Of a DNA stretch of 64,000 bases, positions 32,502-44,500 are shown in pieces (the stretch's first letter is position 1; every line of letters begins with the position of its first letter). A program made the translations under genes and the position numbers. The DNA is taken from positions 25,139,329-25,203,328 of the forward strand of contig OX638369.1 of NCBI GenBank assembly GCA_951812925.1, given 5' to 3'. The notes beneath the pieces were generated by a model. That model ran no database searches and had not been told where the DNA came from. It worked only from the letters and a program-made list of their open reading frames with translations. Source of the DNA: Calliopum simillimum (taxonomy: Eukaryota; Arthropoda; Insecta; Diptera; Lauxaniidae).

Positions 32502-35500
32502 AGCACTTTTGATTTTTCTGAAAGCCGATTTTGGCAAAAAAAAAAAACATTCGAAGAAGATGGTATCGATTCACCAAAATGGGGTCGCCATCATCACATT
32601 AGTGAAACAACTGTGCGCAACATTGTGAAAAAATTTGTTCGCGATACCACACTATGTTGGAGGACTATTTTGTGCTGAAGGTTGACGCTCAGAGTTGGGA
32701 CGATATATGGTACCAACAGGACGGCGCTACACCATACACAACTTGCCTCAATTTGGACTTGTTGCGTCGCAAATTCCCGAATCGTGCAATTTCTCGTCGC
32801 ACGGTGTGCCTTAACCCGTTCTAAATCGGACGTCGTAGCACATCAAATTTTTTTCCAGATTCTGTTTACTTATCGTTCAAATGATATATAAAAAAATTTT
32901 CACTCGTGACTCCTCGACTAAATTTTGAGATAATCGCTTTTCCAATTGGGGCATTTTCCCATACAAAAAGAAAAAAAAAAAATTTTTTTAACTACATTAA
33001 ACAAAAATTAAAATAATCACAATCGATGTGTTTTGCGATGCTTAACGCGAATCCAACCTTAGAATTGCTCTATCGTGTATAGTTTATGAGATATTGTAAC
33101 CTAAAGACCAAAAAAAGTCGTTTTTTGCAATTTTTTGAAGCTATATAACTATGTAACATATCATTTATTCGTCAAATGTGGCTTAAATATTTGAAAGCCC
33201 CAATTTTTTCCTTTAAAACCTAATTTAAATTATATTTATATCTTCATACTTCTAAGGGATATCGTAGACCGAAATATTGTCAAAACGCGTTTTTTGCACT
33301 TTTGTGTCTTTTTAGGTTAGGATATCTCTGAGGAAAAAAAGATATCAACATAATTTAAATTAGGTTTTAAAGGCAAAGATTAGGACTTTAAAGTTGTTTA
33401 CCAGATTTAACGAAATTAAAATTTCGTTCACATTTTAAACATGTTCAACGAACCGACCACTTCAAAATTCAGCCGTATGCCATACACGTAACAACACTCG
33501 GGGTGTCAAACGGCTGAATTTAGAAGTAGTCGGTTCGTTGAACATGTTTAAAATGTGAAAAAAATTTTAATTTCGTTAAATCTGGTAAACAATTTTAAAG
33601 TCCTAATCTTTGCCTTTAAAACCTAATTTAAATTATGTTGATATCTTTTTCTTCCTTAAAGATATCCTAACCTAAAAATACACAAAATTGCAAAAAACCC
33701 GTTTTGACAATATTTCGGTATACGATATCTCTTAGAAGCATGAAGATATAAATATAATTTAAATTAGGTTTTAAAGGAAAGAATTGGGGCTTTCAAGTAT
33801 TTATGCCACATTTGACGAATAAGTGATATGTTACATAGCTTCAAAAAATGGCAAAAAACGACTTTTTTTGGTCTTTAGGTTACAATATCTCATAAACTAT
33901 ACACGATAGAGCAATTCTAAGGTTGGATTCGCGTTAAGCATCGCAAAACACATCGATTGTGATTATTTTAATTTTTGTTTAATGTAGTTAAAAAATTTTT
34001 TTTTCTTTTTGTATGGGAAAATGCCCCAATTGGAAAAGCGATTATCGCAAAATTTAGTCGAGGAGTCACGAGTGAAAATTTTTTTATACATCATTTGAAC
34101 GATAAGTAAACAGAATCTGGAAAAAAATTTGATGTGCTACGACGTCCGATTTAGAACGGGTTAAGGCACACCGTGTCTGATCATGCGATTTGATGCCGTA
34201 AGACTTTTTTCTATAGGGTTAGACGAAGGATAAAGTTTATGTGAATGATACGAAGACGATTATAGACTTGAAAAGCGATATCACATTGGTGATTCGGGCC
34301 TTTGTGGAGGCCATACTGCAAAATGTCAAAATGACCGAAAGAGTGAAATTCTACGGAATAGTCGCAGAAAACATATCCGCGAAATAATTTTCCATACATA
34401 ATCCTATTGTGTGACCTTTCGAACGAAATAAAACATTTGGAAAAATTCCGAACCGTTTGCGTTTTATGCAAAATCAAAATACCACACGTCTTAATGGAAC
34501 ACCCTTTAGCATGACTGTGGTTGACTTAAAAAATCATTTTATTTAGTCGCTTTCCATATTCATACAAATCCTATGTTAATCAAGCATGAAAGTTGTTCTG
34601 ATTGTGCGACCTCTAAATATGGTCCAAATCAGCTGAAATTTGGGAAAGATATTAATTATCATGATTAGAGCAAGGTTAGCGCTGTGAAGAATATAATTTT
34701 CAAACATCTTAAAAAATGGACCACCCTAATAGTATAAATGCAAAGAAGATAATAACTGGACTGAACTACGTACCCTAACGAACTATTTGACGCTGAATCC
34801 GAAGTCGAGGTCAGAATTGCTCATATACAATACTTGCAAGATTTTGAGATATCCTTACTTGAAGATCAATAACGCACAGTTTTTAGGCTTATGGTGCTGT
34901 TCCAAGAAAAGGTGTTATTCCATTTATATAATGGTATCGGATACCCATAATCTTCCTTATCAAACCACACTGTCAAACTTTTCTAATTGAACCATAAATG
35001 CATCTCGGCCCCAATACAAGGGACTTCATTATATTTGTAGCGGCAAACCGATTTATGAGCAAAAACCACTTACAAATTTGATGCCTTTACTTCAAATTAG
35101 ATGACTTCGAAAGTTAGAATAAATTCGAAAAAGTTTAGAAGCATAGTTTGATGAGAAAGATTATGACTATTCGATGCCATTAAAACAAATTGAGTTACAT
35201 ATTTTCCTGGAACTGCGCCATTAGCCTGAAAACAGCGCTTTCTTGAACTTCAAGCAAGAATATTTCAAAACACTGTAGGTATATGTGCAATTCTAAAATT
35301 GGATTCGAATTCACCATATATACATATGTTTAGTCAAAAGTTCATTCCATATTTTTTATTTTATGTGCCTGTGTTATTATAGTGTATATGTATAATCATT
35401 TCACTGTTATCTTCAACGTTAGTTAAATTATAAAAAAAAAATAATAAATTTATTAAAAAATATAGAGATAATATAACTTGAAAATGCAGATAAATTAAAA

Positions 35501-38500
35501 TTGTACTTACCCTTTGGTCAATGAGACCCCACTACTATCGAGTCCAGAAGAGGGTTCTTTGCTAAAGAGATAAATAAGAACAAACGAAAAAAGGTGTTGC
35601 GAATGGGAATTAATAAGAATTTTAGTTTTTGTTTTTGCAAGTAATAAATTGAATCAAATTCTAATTGTTAGCCAATTCTATAAAAAGGCGGTACTTTTGA
35701 AACCCGAGTGACGCATTAAAATATATGTAGGTTGAATCAAAAATGAGGACACATTTAAAATGAATGAAAAAGAGTTTTACAAATAATAACAAAATGTATG
35801 TGTCACTCAGGTTACAACGATATTGAAATACCAAAGAATATATATCTGTAACAAAATGGCAAAATATGATATGGAATAATCTAAATGGCATTCAAGCTTT
35901 AATTTGATATGAAAAAACATACAAAATCTGTCAGATCGTTCATGTCGTTTATATCAAGAACTAGAAGCCGCAGAGATATATGATTTCGCCAGCTCTTAAG
36001 TCTCGATGAAAGCTGTCTAGCTGTCATATATCATATTTTGCCATCTTTATACAGAAATTAAACATAAATTTTCAATTTACCTAGCATTACTTTTCGCATC
36101 AACTGTGTCATGTGACGTATCGATGATATCGACTACTTGGTCTTGTGGATCATGTGGTGGTTGTTGTGATTGGGACTGAGATTGTGATGATGATGATTGT
36201 GGTGGTGGTTGTGACGACACATTTGTGGTGGTAGGATTATTGTTTTCATGTGGTGTTTGTATGATTGTATCATTTTGTACATTTGTATTGAGTGCATTAG
36301 TTGAGCTCGTGGTTGAATTAATAGAATCATCATCACTAAATAAAATTCCAAAACAGAACAGAAATTCAACCGAAAAAAGAAAAACCAAATTAAAACAAAA
36401 TAGTTAAAAAATTATAAAATTATATAGAAAAATGCGACAAAAGCAAATTAAATTATTTATAACAGACATAAAGTATAACAACTTAAAAATTAAATAGAAA
36501 ATATGATATCGCGCGCTTAAGTAAAACAGTGACAGATTTCAAAATTCGAAGTATGTAATACGAAAAGAACTAGTTGCTCGGGAGCGCTTCGTTGGCCCGT
36601 TCCCGATACCCTTTAAACATGTATGTACCTTATCTCATCCGCATCTGCCAAACAGTATCAGAAGATCTTTTTTATAACGCTGTATTGAACATTTTTCTAG
36701 CGGATGTTATTTGTCCCGATGCCAGGATTTTTTAATATTCCGGGCGATGCAGAGGGTATTTCAAATTAGAGTTTGTCATGGAATCCCATTTGAAAGCTTG
36801 TCTTCGAAAGTAAAAAAACATGCAAATCGGATAACTGATTTTTGAATTATGCGATTTTCCAAGAAGCCGGACGAAGCCGAAGCTATTTCAAAAACCTTGC
36901 CATGCTTAATATCTATAAGGGAAAGAAAAAATCATGCAAATCGGACGAAGGGTTCTCGAGATATGGAGACATAGACAGATACACAGACGTTGTATTTTAT
37001 ATAGTAGTATGATTATAATAATAAGTATGATACCGTAGTAGCCGTTTATTATGAAAGTTGGCAAGTTTGAACACCTTATGTGCCATAATGATCGGTTTTT
37101 TGACTGATATCATTTTTTCAACTCAATACCATCAAATCTACATCATCAGGTAAACATTTTGTGAAAACAGAGATTAATTTTATTCATTTCTATTAAAATG
37201 TCAGCCAATTCATATTATGACCTTACTTTTGCCTCGTTTAGGACTTGCCCCACCCAGTTGCAAAAACCAGCATGCATGCTTTGCAGCATTCATGAATCAT
37301 GCATACATTTCGTAGCAATACGGAAGATTTGAGGAAAAAAAAGCCTCAAATTTATTCAAATTACTTAAACCTGATTTTGAAAACAATTTTTATCTCAAAA
37401 TCACATTTAGGAAAATACGATAGAAAATCAAATAATATAAAACTCCTTTTGATATTCTTTTGTACTCCTGAATCATGTTTAACTTGAGTTTTTATATGAA
37501 GTGAAGTGAAGTCAACATTTTTTATGTCACAAAAAATAAAAATAAATCGATCAGACGCTAAAAGCAACTTGCGCCACATCATCCAAATGAAATGGATCGT
37601 CAGAGATTCGCTGAGAGAGTGCGTTGTGCGCTTCCAATAAAATATGTTAGCATTGCATAAATCATCTAGAGAATCATAAGATAATAAATGATACAGCTCT
37701 GATACATCTCAATCGTAGAGTGGATTTCAAAGTTAAACTTCTACATTAGTCTAGTAATTTTCGAAGAATGTTATGTAATGTTAATAAATTTATTTTTAGA
37801 GCATATTAGAGCAAAAGCAATATCAGAATAATTAAGAACTACAATAATTGTCCAGAGAGTATTTTGCTTCGGGTTACGGTCATACGGAAAATGGTAAGAT
37901 TTGAATTTTTTTGGAATAAATATATTGTTAATTATCTTGTTATATTTGAGATAGCTATTTTGAAAGTGGCCCAAGTCCATTGAAGTGCAAGAGTAATGGC
38001 TTATACATTATGTGTCATTATATACTGTTTTTTGACCGATATCAAATTTTATCATATTACCTTCAATTTGACACCATGAGGTAAACAAACTTTCCGCGAA
38101 AGTTTCTTTTCTAACAATATGGCAGCCAACTCACATTATGACATTACTTTTGGTCGCGAATGATCTTAGGCCACTTTCAAAATCACCGGCTCATTTAATT
38201 ATTATTCTCAAGCCATTTTTTCAAATTCCGCAATATTATTTATTTCACAGGCTCTACTCTGATGTCTTAAAATGTGGTGTAATGCCACATAAAGATTTCT
38301 CAGTATGTCAAGATATCTTTAAAAGTGCAAATATTGTACATATACTTATCACCAATATATCACATTTGCGCCGCGGGTAAAGAGTTTCATGATTCTTGTT
38401 GAGAAGATTCTGGTGGTGCTGATATCATTTTTTTATTATAACGAAACAATGTTAATAATAACTATTAATAAAAATATTTATAACGAGAATTCTTATCTAG

Positions 38501-41500
38501 TTTTTTAAACGTAAAATAAGGTTTCCATGAAACAATCGTTCAAAAGCATGAATGAATCATGTATGGAAAAGAAAACATGAAGAAGCTGTCTTTTAGCTAC
38601 AGTAAATCATGTGTAGTAGGGTTGTCATGAAACAATTGTTCGAAAGCATGACAGAATCATGGATAGTATAGAATAGAAAATATGATATATGTGTTCTAGA
38701 GCATGAGCAAATCATGAATAGAAAACATGATTCTAGCATTCCAGATCATTTTTTGAGCATGCATGATTTCCTATGACATGCCTGTACAAAAAAGAAACGA
38801 ACGAGCATTTAGGGCGGCATGCATGCCAAGCACCCCAAAGAGGCATGATTCATGCTTCTATCATGTTTATTTTTGCAAGTGGGCACTTTCATAATAAACG
38901 GCTCATACATAAACAAACTCCCCCTGCCTTTTTTGTTTTTATTTTTATATTTGCTACAACTTTTTCGATTAAGTATTATTTTTTTTATTATTTTCCTCTA
39001 AAATACCTAGAAATTCTTCGTTTTGATTATAAAGCCTACGGGTTTCTTAGAAAACTATCAATTAAAGCTTGTTGATAGCCCGCCATAGTAATTTTCCTTC
39101 TTATATACCTATATATTTTTCGTTTTGACTATGAAGTCATCGGGTTTCCCAGAAAACTATAATATAATGCAAGTTGATAGTCCGCCACAGATGTATTTCT
39201 CTAGTATACCTAGATATTCTTTGTTTCGCCTTTGAAGCCATCGGTTGATTAGTGATGAGCAAATCAATACCATAGCAGTCTGGGTCTTGGTCTTGATCTT
39301 GGTTTTGATAATGAGTCTTGCCCATTAAGTCTTGGTCTCGGTATTCGTTTTGAAGAAAAAGGACATGTACATTTATTACCTTTTATTTTGAATGACCCAA
39401 ATTTTGTCAGTGTTTTACTAAGCGACATATTGAATTATAATTTTATAATTAGTTTTTTTTTTACATATAAAACTATAAATTACTAAGGGCCAATATCACA
39501 ATGTTCAGTTAAGCCTTAACTAGAACTTTAACTGGAACTTTGACATTAAATTTCATACAAAATTTTTATTTATCTGGAAGTTAAATTTTAACTGAACATT
39601 GTGAAAATGGCCCTAAAGAAAATACTACTTATTTTATTTTACGAAAAAATAAAGAGAAACCATTTTGTGTCTATTTTGTTTTCTATAACAAAAAAAAAAA
39701 GGTAATATACGAGTAAAACACAACGTTTATACGAATCTCAATTTTCTCTTACTGCATACGAGTACAATCTTCATAAATACCTTTTGACACCTTTCATAAA
39801 TGTAAATAATGCAATAGCGCCCACACGTCCTAGACGATGGAAGCCACGTGACTCCTAAAATTTTAAAATAAATTAATAAATGAAAGTGAAAGAAATTTGA
39901 AGTTTTGTATTATTATCATATTTTTGTTTACCTTTAGTGATTTCTTTTCTTCAGCTAAAATTTTATTAACATAACGATAATTGCGCGAAAAACGATTTAA
40001 ACGTATAGTCAATGCTACCAAAAATGCTTCCAAAAGACGTACAATTGGATTAGCTTCAATATCTGCATGAAAAATACAAATCGGGAAGAGTGATACTATA
40101 CACTTTTTTAACTAGTAAACAGCAAAATCATACCTTCATCTGAATCTTCTTTATCTTCCTTATCGGTAACATCATGATCTGATTCATCGCTCTTGCGACT
40201 GCCACTAACACCAGGTTCTGATCTGAGGTCTCTTGTCTTACTGGTACTAGGTTGTAGATCTTTCTGTTTTTCGGCTTCTTTTTTCTGTAGATCAGTCTAG
40301 TGATATAAGAAAAATTATAAATTAGTGAAAATTTTTTTTATCGTTGAAAAATAAAAGTTATTTGGTTGGAAACCATTAAAAAATATATACGTTATGTGCG
40401 AGATACTTATAAAATGACATGAAATTAGTATAAAGTTTTTACAAGCTAGTGGGTAACACAGTGCAACAAATTAAGGGGATACCAATTTGAATTTGCTCTC
40501 GATAACTTTTTTTGACTAATTCAGAGTCGCTGATTCTGTATACGATCGTTATCAGGTCTGAGATCCGAGTTATTCTTGATTTATAGAGCAGAAAAAGCTA
40601 TTTTCAGACATATAGCGTTCATCCAGGAAGTAGTGAAAACTAACTAACTAATTATGTAAGTATGTAATATGCAAGTATATTGTATTGCGGACAAAACTTA
40701 AGTAACAGGTGAGTATCTAAGATATCAGGCAAACTAAAGTGCACTCTTTTATGTATCAAAATAAAAACATAAAAGCTCTGTGAAATTTGTCAAAGCAAAA
40801 GTTCTGGACGGATTTATGTATGATATTATTCGTAGTCCATTTAAACTTGAACATATGACAAGTTCTATCATATGCGCGCGTGAACTATTTTGTATGTCAG
40901 ACTTATCACTTATCAATTTTCAAATAAGCTTAAAAGATAAAATCGCAACATTGTTTTTTTTTTATTTTAAGCAAAAAATAAAGTAAAGAAAATTTATTTA
41001 GCTTATCGCTACATTTTAAAAATAAATAGCACTTATCAAAATTTTACTCTATTTGGATCACACTTAACTAAACTTATCAGGTGACTTATCGAAATAAATG
41101 AATAAAATTGCAAAATTTTATAATTTTTGTTATAGTATTTAAAATGATAAGTGATAAGTGGTTTTGTTGTGAACTTTGTAACAATATTTGTGCGATTCAA
41201 ATAGTGTTTTAAAGATATTTTGGTTCAAAAGAAAAGTTTGTGAGCGACAGGTAGATATGCAATGGTGATATAAGTAGTTTTCTTTTGTAACACACGAACA
41301 TTTTGTCTTTTTTTTTTTTGTAAATTGTGAAGTACTCGTATACGATAGATACTAAAGCTGCAGAAGAACATTTGGAAGACACTTTTGGTATTTTTTTTTT
41401 TCGATAATTCTTTATCACTTTGCTGTGCATTTTTGATTTTGCATATATTTTTGACGAATAATTTAAAAATTTTTGCATTCTTTTTTTTTTTTTTGAATTT

Positions 41501-44500
41501 TAACTCACAAAATTTTCGCTCGTTGAGCGTCGCACATAATCAATAGGATCTGATATTGTGGAGGTGCGTACACCAGCAGTACCACCAACACCACCACCAC
41601 CACCACCACCATCTTCAACATTTAATTCTTCATCAATTTTAATGCCAATGCGTGATCCTGGCGCCGATGCATATGAACGTTGACGTACATACAACTGACG
41701 ACGTACATCGGCATTTTGTATGTCTTTCCATACCTGATCCAGCAGTTTTTTATATGATATATAGTTTGCGTATTATATGATATGTTTTGGGAAGCATTAT
41801 TATTTGGGAGGGATGAAAGGAATATTATGGTTTTTAATGATATGCTACTGCTTGAGGTTTTTGAGTTTTATAATTTATAAAAATATCAAAATCTACAAGG
41901 CCACTAATCATACCATACTTTTTGGTTGGATGCTCAGAATAAAATTAACAACATAAAAACCAAAGACACTTACATCGATAATAGTTTTTCTGCGTGTCAT
42001 CTTCTTTTCACTTTCGGAAATTTTATCATCGAGAAAATCTACTTCATCTTCGATAAAGTCGAGTTCGAATTTTTCGTCCATATCCTCGAACATATAGTAG
42101 TCACCGGCGCGTACGGCTGTATGAAAAAGTTAAATTGGCATGTTTTTAAATTTAGAAATATGTATATATTATGTATTCATATATTTATTGTATAGTTTTT
42201 ATTACAATATTACCCAACAACATTTATATGTTATATTACAATATATTTTTTGAAAATGATTTAAATTATAATTTGTTATTAATTAGTAAAATTATTTGCA
42301 CATATATTTAGGCATAATATTTCAAGCTACAGCAAAATTATTTACAATTAATCCCATAAATATATACATAAGGCAATAAAATGAAAAAAAAAAAAAAACT
42401 TAGGAAGTATGTATTAGGTTTATGTACAGTTGCGGTCAACTAATTAGCAACGCAGCGGTGTATTGCATTTATTTGTCAATATATCATAATTTTCTGAAGA
42501 AACTTTAAAAACTTTATATCGGTTGATGGTCTTACAATAATTATTTGTTAAGTACACTTCACTTTATGCAAAAGGAAGCCCGTACTATTTTGATTTTTAG
42601 TACATTGAGTAAGGATTGATAATCCTTTCGGTCATATAATTAACAACGCTTTGTTTATTTTTAATCAAAGCAACTTTTTATTTAAAAAACATTTAATATT
42701 TCGTTGCAAAACCATTATTTCTCATAACTGCTTCAGTCCTACGAGCCATTGAATCCACTAATTTTCGGCACACAGCATTTGGAATGGCTTCCCATTCCAT
42801 CTTTACTTTTGCAAATAACTCCAAGAAGTTTCCAACTTTATGCAACTGAACTTTTTTTTTAATTGCTCCCAGAGGTTCTCGATGGGATTGAGGTCTAGGC
42901 TGCATGAAGGACGTTCCAATAGTGGGATGTAAATTTCCTCCATACATCGTTTTGTTAACCGCTCGGTATGCTTCGGATCGTTATCTTGATGCAGGATGCA
43001 AGACACTGGCATGTTTTCATCACAGAATGGAACCATAAAGATAGAAATATACTGGTGGTGATCCATATGGCCCTCAATCTTTGCAATTGGACCAACATCG
43101 CTCCATGACATGGATCCCCAGATCTTAATATTTCCACCACTATGCTTTAGTGTAGGACGTGTGTATTTTGGGTGAAATTTCTTTAGTCTGAGACGACGGA
43201 AGTAGGTTTTACCATCAGACGAAACTCTATTAATTTTGGTTTCATCCGAAAAAAGGAATTTTTTCCATTTTTTTGCTGACCAGTGCCTATATTTCCGGCG
43301 AACTGGAACCTTTTCTTTCTGTTCACTTCTAATAGAAGAGGCTTCGTTCTGGTGTTGGTCCCATTGCAAAGATTGAGGGCCATATGGATCACCACCAGTA
43401 TATTTCTATCTTTAATGAAGTAACGGTTCCATTTTGTGATGAAATCATTCCAGTGTCTTGGATCCTGCAACAAGATAACGATCCGAAGCATACCGAGCGG
43501 TTAACAAAACGGTGTATGTAGGAAAATTACAACCCTCTATTGGATCGGCCTTCATGCAGCCTAGACCTCAATTCCATCGAGAACCTCTGGGAGCAATTAA
43601 AAAAAAGTTCAGTTGCATAAAGTTGGAAACTTCTTGGAGATATTTGCAAAAGTAAAGATGGAATGGGGAGCCATTCCAAATGCTGTATGCCGAAAATTAG
43701 TGGATTCAAAGGCTCGTAGGACTGAAGCAGTTATGAGAATTAATAGTTTTGCAACGAAATATTAAATGTTTTTTTAAATAAAAAGTTGCTTTGATTAAAA
43801 ATAAACAAAGCGTTGTTAATTATATGACCGAGAGGATTATCAATCCTTACTCAATATACTAAAAATCAAAATAGTAGGGGCTTCCTTTTGCATAAAGTGA
43901 AGTGTACTTAACAAATAATTATTGTAAGACCATCAACCGATATAAAGTTTTTAAAGTTTCTTCAGAAAATTATGATATATTGACAAATAAATGCAATACA
44001 CCGCTGCGTTGCTAATTAGTTGACCGCAACTGTATGTAGTTCATCTAATAATTCGAAATATTGACATTCCCAATAGAAAGTGGCGGTCAAGCTCTTGGAA
44101 AAGGATCAGAGGACAAAAAATAATAAAAAATGCAATAAATGGATATAGTTTTAAGCCTAAATCGATAAAATTTTGTTTTTGGGTATGTTTAAGTCGAAAA
44201 TAACACTAGTTTACAAATGATTAAAAATTTTTTTCCCATTGAATGTCATTATTCATTTTAAATGTAAAATGAGCTGCTGATTTCGAAAATTGCAATTTTT
44301 TTTTTATTTCGTGTCGTTTTCGAGATATCGGTCATTTTCGGTTTTTGGACCAAAAAAAAATATAGTTCCACTTAAATACAAATATCTCAAGAACCAATGT
44401 TTGTGTTTAAACGTATAATATGGCATATTAAAGGTAATTAAATTACCTACAAATAATATTCACATCACTTTTTGATTGGCTTGTCAGTTTCGGTGAAATA

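Larger units (their letters stand above)
26820..35510 (-). other. Piezo: Piezo intron 19 (8.7 kb), transposon-filled
   Basis: Holds, left to right: the mini-me-like repeat (27430-28225), a 1.5-kb palindrome (28273-29807), MITE B copy 2 (30957-31331), a mariner relic split by the foldback-like element (32530-34500), and AT-rich DNA. No host exon was found between 26820 and 35510. Confidence 0.65.
37043..38904. mobile_element. Inverted-repeat element with CATGAATCATG tandem units
   Basis: The ends GCCGTTTATTATGAAAGT and ACTTTCATAATAAACGGC are inverted. The interior near 38527 and 38629 has about 102-bp tandem units with ATGAAACAATCGTTC and GCATGA plus AATCATG. TTGCAAAAACCAGCATGCATG near the left end is mirrored at the right. 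Two MITE D copies interrupt it. Confidence 0.5.
36336..39780 (-). other. Piezo: Piezo intron 17 (3.4 kb) with repeats
   Basis: Contains an interspersed repeat (36569-37016), a long inverted-repeat element carrying two MITE D copies and CATGAATCATG-type tandem units (37043-38904), and a 127-bp Harbinger-type MITE. No exon recognised. Confidence 0.6.
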
